Below, piece by piece: positions 9,472 to 16,905 of a DNA stretch of 64,000 nt; position 1 is the stretch's first letter; the number at the start of each line of letters is the position of its first letter. A program made the translations under genes and the position numbers. Origin of the DNA: CAYVVT01 sp964454335 (GTDB lineage: Bacteria; Fidelibacterota; UBA8477; JABMPR01). Location: positions 124,001-188,000 of the forward strand of contig CAYVVT010000004.1 in assembly GCA_964454335.1 (NCBI GenBank), written 5' to 3'. The notes under the pieces were generated by a model. The model ran no database searches, was not told the DNA's origin, and worked only from the letters and a program-made list of their open reading frames with translations.

Positions 9472-10773
9472 TCAGTAACGATAGCTGTCCGGTTTGAAGG
9501 GCCCTTCCTTGTTTATACCAAGATATTCGGCCTGATCATCAGTGAGCTCGGTAAGGTTCACTCCCAGATGTTCAAGGTGCAGACGGGCAACCTCTTCATC
9601 CAGATGTTTGGGCAACACATGAACGCCAGGGCCGACTTCTTTATTCCACAATGCCATCTGGGCAAGGGTTTGATTGGTAAATGAATTGGACATGACAAAA
9701 GAGGGATGTCCGGTTGCATTCCCCAGATTCACCAGGCGTCCTCGAGACAGCAGGATCAATGAGTGCCCGTCCGGGAACTCAAATCGATCCACCTGAGGTT
9801 TGATGTTGAACTCATTGATCCCGGGTTGAGTCTCGAGATAGGCAACGTCAATTTCGTGGTCGAAATGGCCTATGTTACAGAGAATGACATTGTCCTTCAT
9901 CTGCTCCATATGCTTACCGTCGATAACGTCTTTGCAACCGGTAGCAGTGATAAAAATATCTCCGAATTCTGCAGCTTGTTCCATGGTGACCACATCATAG
10001 CCTTCCATGGCGGCCTGCAGGGCACAGATGGGATCTATCTCCGTGACGAAAACCTTGGCTCCATAGCCTTTCATGGATTGGGCACAGCCCTTACCCACAT
10101 CGCCAAAGCCGCATACCACGACATTTTTCCCGGCGATCATGATGTCGGTCCCTCGCTTGATCCCATCGGCCAGGGATTCTCTGCAGCCGTATTTGTTGTC
10201 AAACTTGGACTTGGTGACGGAATCGTTCACGTTGATGGCTGGGAAAGGCAGCGCGTTTTCTTCCATGAGCTGGTAAAGCCGATGTACACCGGTTGTGGTT
10301 TCCTCGGATACGCCCCGGATCTGGTCGTGCATTTCAGGGTGCTTCTCCAGAATGACCTGAGTCAGGTCGCCGCCATCATCTAGCAACAGGTTGGGGCCTT
10401 CCCCATCAAAATCCAGTGTCTGGTCAATACACCACCAGTATTCATCTTCGGTCTCACCTTTCCAGGCGAAGACGGGAATGCCTTCCTTGGCGATGGCTGC
10501 GGCAGCATGATCCTGAGTTGAATAGATATTGCAGGAAGACCAGCGCACCTTTGCACCGAGCTGCACCAGTGTCTCGATCAGAACGGCTGTCTGAACGGTC
10601 ATATGGATACAACCTGCGATCCGAGCACCTCTCAATGGTTTCTCACCTGAATAACGTTCTCGCAGCACCATCAGACCCGGCATTTCCTTTTCGGCGAGAA
10701 TGATCTCATCTCTGCCGAAACCTGCCAGGTTCAGGTCAGCTATTTTGTAGTCATTTTTCACATCTATTTCCAA
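9472..10773 (-). CDS. ahcY: Adenosylhomocysteinase
   Basis: Cytoplasmic NAD-dependent enzyme that hydrolyses S-adenosylhomocysteine to adenosine and homocysteine, the step after SAM-dependent methylation. The 433-aa length is standard. Visible are the substrate region GCIHMTVQTAVLIETL (H57), SKFDNKYGCRES, the Rossmann loop VVCGFGDVGKG (G222-G227), CNIGHFDHEID and the invariant C-terminal KPDSYRY that closes the neighbouring NAD site. The start is TTG with GAGGTGAG just upstream; an alternative GTG lies four codons on. It follows metK by 12 nt, a normal methyl-cycle operon: MetK makes SAM and AhcY clears the product inhibitor. Confidence 0.98.
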   Translation of the reverse strand: MEIDVKNDYKIADLNLAGFGRDEIILAEKEMPGLMVLRERYSGEKPLRGARIAGCIHMTVQTAVLIETLVQLGAKVRWSSCNIYSTQDHAAAAIAKEGIPVFAWKGETEDEYWWCIDQTLDFDGEGPNLLLDDGGDLTQVILEKHPEMHDQIRGVSEETTTGVHRLYQLMEENALPFPAINVNDSVTKSKFDNKYGCRESLADGIKRGTDIMIAGKNVVVCGFGDVGKGCAQSMKGYGAKVFVTEIDPICALQAAMEGYDVVTMEQAAEFGDIFITATGCKDVIDGKHMEQMKDNVILCNIGHFDHEIDVAYLETQPGINEFNIKPQVDRFEFPDGHSLILLSRGRLVNLGNATGHPSFVMSNSFTNQTLAQMALWNKEVGPGVHVLPKHLDEEVARLHLEHLGVNLTELTDDQAEYLGINKEGPFKPDSYRY

Positions 10774-10785
10774 AACTCACCTCGC

Positions 10786-11946
10786 TCAGCCTTTAATAAA
10801 ATCCTGTATATCCTGAACTCTTCCCGTTTCTTCCCAGGGAAATTCAGGACGACCGAAATGACCATATGCAGCAGTTTCCTGGTAGATCGGTCTTTTCAGG
10901 TTCAACTCTTCGATGATCTCAGCAGGCTTCAGCGGGAACACCTCTCGGATCATCTTTTCCAAAGTGTCATTGCTGTGTGTGCTGCTGCCATGTGTTTCCA
11001 CCATTACCGATACTGGTTCGGCAATTCCGATAGCATAGGCAAACTGCACCGTACAGCGCCGGGCCAGACCGGCAGCCACGATATTCTTGGCGACGTAACG
11101 TGCCATGTACGTGGCGGAGCGGTCCACCTTTGAAGGATCCTTGCCGGAGAAAGCACCCCCACCGTGGGGCGCGTAACCGCCATAAGTATCAACAATGATC
11201 TTCCTTCCCGTAAGACCGGCATCTCCCTGCGGCCCACCGACAACAAATCGCCCGGTGGGATTCACAAGGACCTTGACCGTATTGTAATTGATTAATTCTT
11301 CTGGAATTGTGGGTTTGATCACATGCTTGATGATATCCGGCGTCATCTCACTTTCCACATCGACACTTTCCTCGTGCTGATTTGAGATTACCACCGTTGT
11401 GACAGCTTTGGGCTCACCGGTCTCATTGTCGTATTCCACGGTGACCTGGGATTTTCCATCAGGCCTTAAGTATGGAAGCGTGCCTGCTTTGCGGACCTCA
11501 GAAAGCCTGGCTGTCAGACCGTGGGCCAGATGGATGGGCATGGGCATCAATACATCCGTCTCGTCTGTGGCATAACCGAACATCATTCCCTGGTCCCCGG
11601 CGCCCTGTTCATGATCCGAGTGTTCATCAACACCCTGGGCGATATCAGATGACTGCTTGTCGATACTGGTGAGTACGGCGCATGTCTGGTAGTCAAAACC
11701 CATGGAGGCATCGGTGTATCCGATCCGTTTGATGACTCCCCTGGCGGTCCGCGGAATATCTACATAGGCCGAGGTGGTGATCTCACCGCCGACCATGACC
11801 AGCCCGGTAGTCACAAATGTTTCACAGGCAACACGTCCTTCGGGATCCTTCGTGAGAATGGCGTCGAGAATGGCATCCGATATTTGATCCGCAATTTTAT
11901 CCGGATGTCCTTCGGTAACTGACTCAGATGAAAAGAGATGGGGCAT
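10786..11946 (-). CDS. metK: S-adenosylmethionine synthetase
   Basis: Makes SAM from methionine and ATP in the cytoplasm. 386 aa, the usual size. Shows HPDKIADQISDAILDAIL at residues 15-32, GAGDQGMMFGYAT (P-loop-like hexapeptide region), GGGAFSGKDPSKVDRSATY and GIAEPVSV near the C-terminus, all diagnostic. The ATG is preceded by GGAG. Only 64 nt separate it from the upstream nucleotidyltransferase gene, too little for a known SAM riboswitch, so any control is at the level of the longer operon. Confidence 0.98.
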   Translation of the reverse strand: MPHLFSSESVTEGHPDKIADQISDAILDAILTKDPEGRVACETFVTTGLVMVGGEITTSAYVDIPRTARGVIKRIGYTDASMGFDYQTCAVLTSIDKQSSDIAQGVDEHSDHEQGAGDQGMMFGYATDETDVLMPMPIHLAHGLTARLSEVRKAGTLPYLRPDGKSQVTVEYDNETGEPKAVTTVVISNQHEESVDVESEMTPDIIKHVIKPTIPEELINYNTVKVLVNPTGRFVVGGPQGDAGLTGRKIIVDTYGGYAPHGGGAFSGKDPSKVDRSATYMARYVAKNIVAAGLARRCTVQFAYAIGIAEPVSVMVETHGSSTHSNDTLEKMIREVFPLKPAEIIEELNLKRPIYQETAAYGHFGRPEFPWEETGRVQDIQDFIKG

Positions 11947-12010
11947 ACTTCGCTCCGTTAAAGTTCAATTCGTTTACAAAAGATAATTGTAGCTGGCTAA
12001 GCCCTTGAAA

Positions 12011-12985
12011 TCAATCGAATTTAAGCTCGGAATAGTCACCGATATTAATGGTACGGGCGGGACTGACAGCCACTGCACTTTCACCGATGAGGCTGTCGTT
12101 CAGGACCATAGCCTCGATAACGGCGTTCCGCGACACGATCGTATTGGTAAGCACGGCATTCTTTATCCTGCAACCACGGTCCAGGGTCACATGGGGGCCG
12201 ATAATGGAATTCTCTACCACGGCCTCCGGATGGATGAACACCGGGTGTCGAATGATGGATCCGTCCGCGCTGCTTGCTGGTTCGGCTGTCTTGAGCAGGA
12301 ACTGATGCGAGGCCAACAGGGATTGTCGGGTTCCACAGTCATACCAGCCGTCGATCTCCTTGACCTGAATGTCCTCTCCATCCTCGATGAGCAGCTGCAG
12401 GGCATCGGTGAGCTGGTATTCTCCCCGTGTTCGGATGTCTTCATCGATAAGACGCTGGATCGCGTTCAGGAGAATGCGCTGGTCCCGGATAAAATACAGA
12501 CCGGCCAGTGCCAGATCAGATCTGGGGTTCTCGGGTTTTTCAACGAGATTTGTCACCCGGTTCCCCTCCACTTCAGCAACACCGAAGCGGCGTGGGTCCT
12601 CTACCCTGACAACACCAATGATGTTTCGGCCTTTCTCGACAAAATTGGAAAAATCAACATCAAAGACCGTATCTCCCAGGATCACGAGTACTGACTCTTC
12701 CTTATCCTCGAGCCCCTGCATCACGGCATGCCCCAGACCTTTGCGCTCCGCCTGGAATGGATACACAGGATTCAGGTGAGCATATTCCCGGTTGATGAAT
12801 CTCTCCACCTGCTCCTTTTTGTATCCCACGATAACGGAAAGTTGGGTGACGCCCACTTCGACGATTGCATCGATCACATGACCCAGAAGGGGTTTGCCTG
12901 CCATGTTGATCATGACCTTGGGCACCACCAGGGTATGCGGACGCAGGCGTTTTCCCACCCCGGCAGCAGGAATGACGGCTTTCAA
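12011..12985 (-). CDS. Sugar-1-phosphate nucleotidylyltransferase with left-handed beta-helix tail
   Basis: NTP-transferase family enzyme making a nucleotide sugar (NDP-hexose). N-terminal pyrophosphorylase signature AVIPAAGVGKRLRPHT with KPLLGHVID; VILGDTVFD is the metal-binding loop. The last 80 residues contain hexapeptide turns (FIHPEAVVENSIIGPHVTL, CRIKNAVLTNTIVSRNAVI), forming a left-handed beta-helix as in GlmU or glucose-1-phosphate thymidylyltransferase-like proteins. Chosen start is TTG at 12985, directly after the mlaD stop (TAAgTTG) with GGAGG upstream; the family starts precisely at KAVIPAAG. An upstream ATG at 13027 would overlap mlaD by 41 nt with unrelated residues. The nucleotide (UDP, dTDP, GDP) is not determinable. 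Confidence 0.88.
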   Translation of the reverse strand: MKAVIPAAGVGKRLRPHTLVVPKVMINMAGKPLLGHVIDAIVEVGVTQLSVIVGYKKEQVERFINREYAHLNPVYPFQAERKGLGHAVMQGLEDKEESVLVILGDTVFDVDFSNFVEKGRNIIGVVRVEDPRRFGVAEVEGNRVTNLVEKPENPRSDLALAGLYFIRDQRILLNAIQRLIDEDIRTRGEYQLTDALQLLIEDGEDIQVKEIDGWYDCGTRQSLLASHQFLLKTAEPASSADGSIIRHPVFIHPEAVVENSIIGPHVTLDRGCRIKNAVLTNTIVSRNAVIEAMVLNDSLIGESAVAVSPARTINIGDYSELKFD

Positions 12986-12986
12986 C

Positions 12987-13949
12987 TTATTTCTTCTCGC
13001 CTCCAAACATGTCCACAGTGACTTCAACGTGCTTCAGGTATTTTGCCGGATCGGCTTTTACGTCGGCCACCAGGGAATCGATGCTTACGATCACTGAATT
13101 GACCTGCTGGTACAGGGAATCGGATTCGGTAAGCTTGCCCAGTGAGCTGTTGGGATCCTTCAGCCGGTCACTCAGCACCACCAGGTCCTTACCGGCTTTA
13201 TCGAGGTTATCGATGGTGCGCTTCAGCGTGGCCTCATTCTTGTTCACGATGTTGCTTAATTTTGTTGAGGTCTCCTGCAGGTTGTCCACCATGCTTGAAA
13301 TGTCATCCTTTTTGGAGTCTACAAGGTCCTCCGTTTTCTCCAAGGTCCCACGCATGGCCCGCAGGCTGGGCTGGATATCAGCAGCCATCAGCGAATCGAT
13401 CTGATGTGCAACACTGGCAATGGAGCGCAGACTGCTCTGTACATCGGCCTCCATGACTGCGTTGACACGCTCGAGCGTGGTGTTCAAGGTGGACAGCAGG
13501 GTCTGGAAATTGGTGGTGATGGTACCTACGGTCTCAAAGAGGTCTTCGAGGCCACCGGCAAAGGTGCCTCTGAAAACCGCACCTTCGCGTAAAAATCCAC
13601 CTGACGTTCCCGGATTGACCTCCACCTTCTTACCACCCAGCAATTCCCGATTGGCAATGATGGCAGAGGCATCGGCAAACAGGATAATATCCTTATCCAG
13701 ACCGATGATGATGTCCACCGAGTCGTGGCCAACGACGAAATCATCCACCACGCCTTTGGGAACACCGGCTACTGTGACCGGATCACCTGTCTCAAGTCCA
13801 CTGGCCCGGGCTACCCGGACGGTGAAATAATTTCGGGCTGAGAAAACATTGTACTTGTTTCCCCACATCACTCCCAGAATTGTAGCAACGATCACCGTGA
13901 AAACGACGAGCCCGACGATGATCTCCTGTCTGCGTTCCTCAGGTTTCAT
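12987..13949 (-). CDS. mlaD: Mce/MlaD-family lipid-transport substrate-binding protein
   Basis: A 320-aa inner-membrane-anchored periplasmic protein. One N-terminal helix (IIVGLVVFTVIVATILGVMWG, written in two halves) is followed by the Mce domain with YFTVRVARASGLETGDPVTVAGVP, the hallmark G-L-x-x-G-x-x-V-x-x-x-G pattern. The C-terminal 170 residues form a long coiled-coil/amphipathic region (IDSLMAADIQPSLRAMRG, KLSNIVNKNEATLKRTIDNL). It would form a hexameric ring binding phospholipid in the envelope. Start ATG at 13949 overlaps the hpf stop by 11 nt and has GGGAG upstream; the longer frame from 14027 is discarded. No MlaE permease or MlaF ATPase lies nearby, so it is an orphan here. Confidence 0.9.
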   Translation of the reverse strand: MKPEERRQEIIVGLVVFTVIVATILGVMWGNKYNVFSARNYFTVRVARASGLETGDPVTVAGVPKGVVDDFVVGHDSVDIIIGLDKDIILFADASAIIANRELLGGKKVEVNPGTSGGFLREGAVFRGTFAGGLEDLFETVGTITTNFQTLLSTLNTTLERVNAVMEADVQSSLRSIASVAHQIDSLMAADIQPSLRAMRGTLEKTEDLVDSKKDDISSMVDNLQETSTKLSNIVNKNEATLKRTIDNLDKAGKDLVVLSDRLKDPNSSLGKLTESDSLYQQVNSVIVSIDSLVADVKADPAKYLKHVEVTVDMFGGEKK

Positions 13950-14250
13950 TAGGGGCGCTTCTCCCTGATCTCCATTTGTCTTTATGCTTGGTGATCTGAC
14001 GCTGCATCTTCTTGACGGCAAAATCAATCGATTTCGTAAGCTCTTCCGTCCTCTGCACAGCTGTCAGCTGTTCACCGGGCACATTCGCGATAACCTCGGC
14101 AATATAATTCGTGTGATCGCGTTCTACGATCATCTTACAAGTGGTAATTCGGTCGTAATGGGTCCCCAGTCGGTGCTCGATCTCTTTCTGGATATAATCC
14201 CGCGTAGACTCGGCGATGTCAAAATGACGAGCAACGATGTCAACTCTCAT
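13939..14250 (-). CDS. hpf: Ribosome hibernation promoting factor, short form
   Basis: 103-aa HPF/RaiA (S30Ae) protein that binds the decoding centre of idle ribosomes, between mRNA and tRNA sites. The sequence shows MRVDIVARHFDIAESTRDYI and the conserved basic C-terminal helix SIDFAVKKMQRQITKHKDKW. It lacks the C-terminal dimerisation domain of long HPF, so it belongs to the short class, which needs a partner (RMF-like) for 100S dimers where known. A perfect AGGAGGT site lies 5 nt from the ATG, suggesting strong translation. Sits between xer and mlaD in the same direction. Confidence 0.95.
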   Translation of the reverse strand: MRVDIVARHFDIAESTRDYIQKEIEHRLGTHYDRITTCKMIVERDHTNYIAEVIANVPGEQLTAVQRTEELTKSIDFAVKKMQRQITKHKDKWRSGRSAPNET

Positions 14251-14286
14251 AGCTACCTCCTAGTATCATGTTATACAACATATTAT

Positions 14287-15201
14287 TCATTTCTTACCAG
14301 CCCGTGGATGGGCCTGTTTATAAGCTTTTTTCATCTTATCCACCTGGACGTGGGTATACACCTGTGTGGTGGACAGGTTCTCGTGACCCAACAGGTCCTT
14401 GAGGGCCATCAGGTCGGCTCCGGCATTCAGCAGGTGGGTGGCGAATGAATGCCTCAGAACATGTGGGCTCATTTTCTTGAGCTCGGCAATGGCCTGGATC
14501 GCCTTTCTGATCCTCAGCCTGATACCGTTCTGTGAGAATGCTTCTCCGCGCTGATTTACGAAAAGCGGTGTCGTATGCTCACGTTTGCCAAATTTCTTCA
14601 CTGTCCAGTACTGGTATTCACGAATGGCTTCCAGGGCATACTGGCCTACCGGGATCAGGCGTTCCTTGGATCCCTTGCCGAACACCTTGACCATGCCACG
14701 CTTGCTGTCCAGATCATTCTCACACAGGCCTGCCAGTTCTGAGACCCGCATCCCGGTGGAATAGAACAACTCCACCATGGCCAGGTCCCGGCGAGCCAGC
14801 CAGGAATCCTGTTTGCCCAACTGTTGCAATACCTCCCTGATCTGTTCCTCGGTAAGATAGGTAGGTATCACGCTCGGAAGCTTCGGGGTGTGAACATACG
14901 CAGCCACATTCAGGCTGATGATCCCATGACGGTGCAGATATTTGAAGAAAGACTTCAATGCTGCCAGTTTTCGGGCCACGGTACGAGCTTCGCTGGACCT
15001 CCGACCACTCAGATATCCCAGGAAGCGGCGTATCAGGGTTCGATTGATCTCTCCGGGATTCTCCAGGCATTCAGGATCATTTTCCTGCAGAAAATCGAGG
15101 AACTGCTGAAGATCGATACGATATCCACGCAGGGTAGCAGGAGAATAGCGTTTCTCCGCCCCAAGGTATTCCAGAAATTGGTCAACCTGTTGACTGAGCA
15201 T
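14287..15201 (-). CDS. xer: Tyrosine recombinase XerC/XerD
   Basis: Site-specific recombinase that resolves chromosome dimers at dif during division. 304 aa with an N-terminal SAM-like core-binding domain (1-105) and a C-terminal catalytic domain. Catalytic residues are visible: R152 (STGMRVSEL), K176 (GKGSKERLIP), H247 and R250 (HVLRHSFATHLL), H273 (GHENLSTTQ) and nucleophile Y282 (VYTHV). Length and motifs fit the cellular Xer proteins rather than phage integrases. The start overlaps the end of rluD by 20 nt. XerC versus XerD cannot be told apart without the genome's other copy. Confidence 0.93.
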   Translation of the reverse strand: MLSQQVDQFLEYLGAEKRYSPATLRGYRIDLQQFLDFLQENDPECLENPGEINRTLIRRFLGYLSGRRSSEARTVARKLAALKSFFKYLHRHGIISLNVAAYVHTPKLPSVIPTYLTEEQIREVLQQLGKQDSWLARRDLAMVELFYSTGMRVSELAGLCENDLDSKRGMVKVFGKGSKERLIPVGQYALEAIREYQYWTVKKFGKREHTTPLFVNQRGEAFSQNGIRLRIRKAIQAIAELKKMSPHVLRHSFATHLLNAGADLMALKDLLGHENLSTTQVYTHVQVDKMKKAYKQAHPRAGKK

Positions 15202-16213
15202 TGACCTGTTCCGTTAAGCTTAATCCAGGCATATCACTATTCAATTTTTCCAGAATTCCCCAGAGATCGGGATGCAGCGGGGCCTCAACTTGGATGATCT
15301 CATTGCTCATGGGATGACGGAAGACCAGCTGCCAGGCGTGCAGGGCTTGGCGGTTCAGATCAACCAGCAGATCTGCCGCAAAGCGACGATTTTGCATGTT
15401 CAGCGCTATCATCTTGGTATTCCGCCCGCCATAGAAGGGATCTCCGAAAACCGGGTGATTCACATGTGAAAGGTGAACTCTGATCTGGTGGGTTCGACCG
15501 GTTTCGAGTTTCAATTTCAACAGACTCAGAAATGAAAATTCCTCCAGTACTTCGTAGCGTGTCAATGATGGTCGCCCGCTTTCCACCACCGCAAATTTCT
15601 TGCGGTTGCGCGAGCTGCGGCCGATGGGCAGGTCGATATCGCCCTGTTTATCCTTGAAATGCCCCCAGGCCACCGCAAGATAGTATTTCTCGATGGTCCG
15701 TTTTGAGAACTGGCGCATGAGGCTGGCGTGCACCCGGTTGTCCTTCGCGGCCACCATAAGTCCGGAGGTGTCCTTGTCCAGTCGATGTACGATTCCCGGA
15801 CGCAGAGGGCCATTCTCGTTGGATAGATTCGAGCAGTGGTAGATCAGGGCATTCACCAGAGTACCCGTTGCATTTCCCGCTCCGGGGTGCACAATCAGGC
15901 CGGGAGGTTTGTTCAGTACCAGGATGTATTCATCCTCATAAACGATATCCAGAGGAATATTTTCCGGATAGAGCTCGGGATCAAAATGCGTCTCATATTG
16001 AACGGTGACGATCTCACCCGGCGCTACCATGTGGCTGGCCTTGACGGATCCGCCATCCACCAGGATCCCACCACTTTTCAGAAGTTTCTGGATCTGGTTG
16101 CGAGTGATATAGCCCGGCAGTTTTCCGGATAGGAATTTGTCCAGTCTGATCGGTTTCTGCAGCGGATCGATGACGATGCGGTACGTTTCAACGTTTGCTG
16201 ATGAGTGATTCAT
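15182..16213 (-). CDS. rluD: RluD-family 23S rRNA pseudouridine synthase
   Basis: Converts specific uridines in helix 69 (or related sites) of 23S rRNA to pseudouridine. The 343-aa protein has an N-terminal S4 RNA-binding domain (IRLDKFLSGKLPGYITRNQIQKLLKSGGILVDG, split: about 22-54) and the catalytic domain with IVHRLDKDTSG, in which D146 is the catalytic aspartate. RTHQIRVHLSHVNHPVFGD is the second conserved motif. The C-terminus overlaps the xer start. RluD is preferred over RluC by length and motif spacing; exact target inferred. Confidence 0.93.
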   Translation of the reverse strand: MNHSSANVETYRIVIDPLQKPIRLDKFLSGKLPGYITRNQIQKLLKSGGILVDGGSVKASHMVAPGEIVTVQYETHFDPELYPENIPLDIVYEDEYILVLNKPPGLIVHPGAGNATGTLVNALIYHCSNLSNENGPLRPGIVHRLDKDTSGLMVAAKDNRVHASLMRQFSKRTIEKYYLAVAWGHFKDKQGDIDLPIGRSSRNRKKFAVVESGRPSLTRYEVLEEFSFLSLLKLKLETGRTHQIRVHLSHVNHPVFGDPFYGGRNTKMIALNMQNRRFAADLLVDLNRQALHAWQLVFRHPMSNEIIQVEAPLHPDLWGILEKLNSDMPGLSLTEQVNAQSTG

Positions 16214-16395
16214 TTATACGGGCAATACCCGGTGCTCAAGGCACTATGTATCTAGATTTGTGTTGATAATTAAATGACTGCTGCGTGTCGGTTTCAATGG
16301 CTGGTCACCTGACTGGAATATAGGCTTAATCGATAAAAAAAGAAATGCCTGCCGTTCGAAGCCTGTTGTGGTGAAAATCACCGTCTCCAGAGCAT
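16214..16395. other. Intergenic region between lspA and rluD
   Basis: 182 nt, AT-rich. I see no U-tailed hairpin and no coding sequence. Since rluD starts at its left edge, it probably holds the promoter for the rluD-xer-hpf-mlaD run, but no clear -35/-10 is visible. Confidence 0.4.
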
Positions 16396-16905
16396 TTAAC
16401 TCTCTGAGTTTGAAGAGGTTTCGGCTGGGGCAGGTCTTTCTTCCACGAAAAGAATGTAGATGAGATACATCACGATACCCACCGATACAGAGGCATCGGC
16501 CACATTGAAGCTCGGCCAGCGGGTGAACAGCAGCCAGTCAGGCCACTCAACACTGATCCAGTCCACCACATATCCTGTAATGATGCGTTCAGGAATATTT
16601 CCAAAGGCACCCCCCAGGATGAAGGCCATACCGAGACTGGGTAACCAGGCTATATCCTTGTAGCGCCACAGGTAATAGATGATGAAGGCGATGGCCACCA
16701 CAGCCAGGGCATTCACCACCGGCATCTTGAGAATGGTCAGGCTGAAAGCCATGTTCCAGTTCTCTACATAATGAAAATAAAGGAAATTCCAGTCCCGGGG
16801 CCAATGTGGTTGCCCCTTGAGCGTCAGGTACACCCAATATTTCGTGGCCAGATCGAGTATAGCCAGGAAGAGAGAGATCCCGAGATATGGCAGGAACTTC
16901 TTAAT
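16396..16905 (-). CDS. lspA: Signal peptidase II (lipoprotein signal peptidase), ATT start
   Basis: Inner-membrane aspartyl protease that cuts prolipoproteins at the lipobox. Four helices are visible. The catalytic pair is D115 (TGYVVDWISVE) and D137 (FNVADASV), matching E. coli D114/D141. ATG, GTG or TTG do not occur between the in-frame TGA upstream and codon 25 (GTG at 16833); starting there would delete helix 1 with its conserved aspartate (LAILDLATKYW). Starting at ATT 16905 gives M-KKFLPYLGISLFLAILD, a normal 169-aa LspA. GGAG lies 9 nt before the ATT, which overlaps the ileS stop (TATTAAG). The lipoproteins at 6464 and 40163 would be its substrates. Confidence 0.9.
   Translation of the reverse strand: MKKFLPYLGISLFLAILDLATKYWVYLTLKGQPHWPRDWNFLYFHYVENWNMAFSLTILKMPVVNALAVVAIAFIIYYLWRYKDIAWLPSLGMAFILGGAFGNIPERIITGYVVDWISVEWPDWLLFTRWPSFNVADASVSVGIVMYLIYILFVEERPAPAETSSNSES

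Noticed and set aside
11947..12010. SAM riboswitch before metK
   Set aside because: The gap is only 64 nt and lacks the conserved core or a terminator hairpin.
14251..14286. dif site next to the xer gene
   Set aside because: The 36-nt gap has no 11-6-11 dyad resembling dif.
16396..16833. Shorter lspA starting at GTG 16833
   Set aside because: It would lack helix 1 and the conserved aspartate and fall below the family length.
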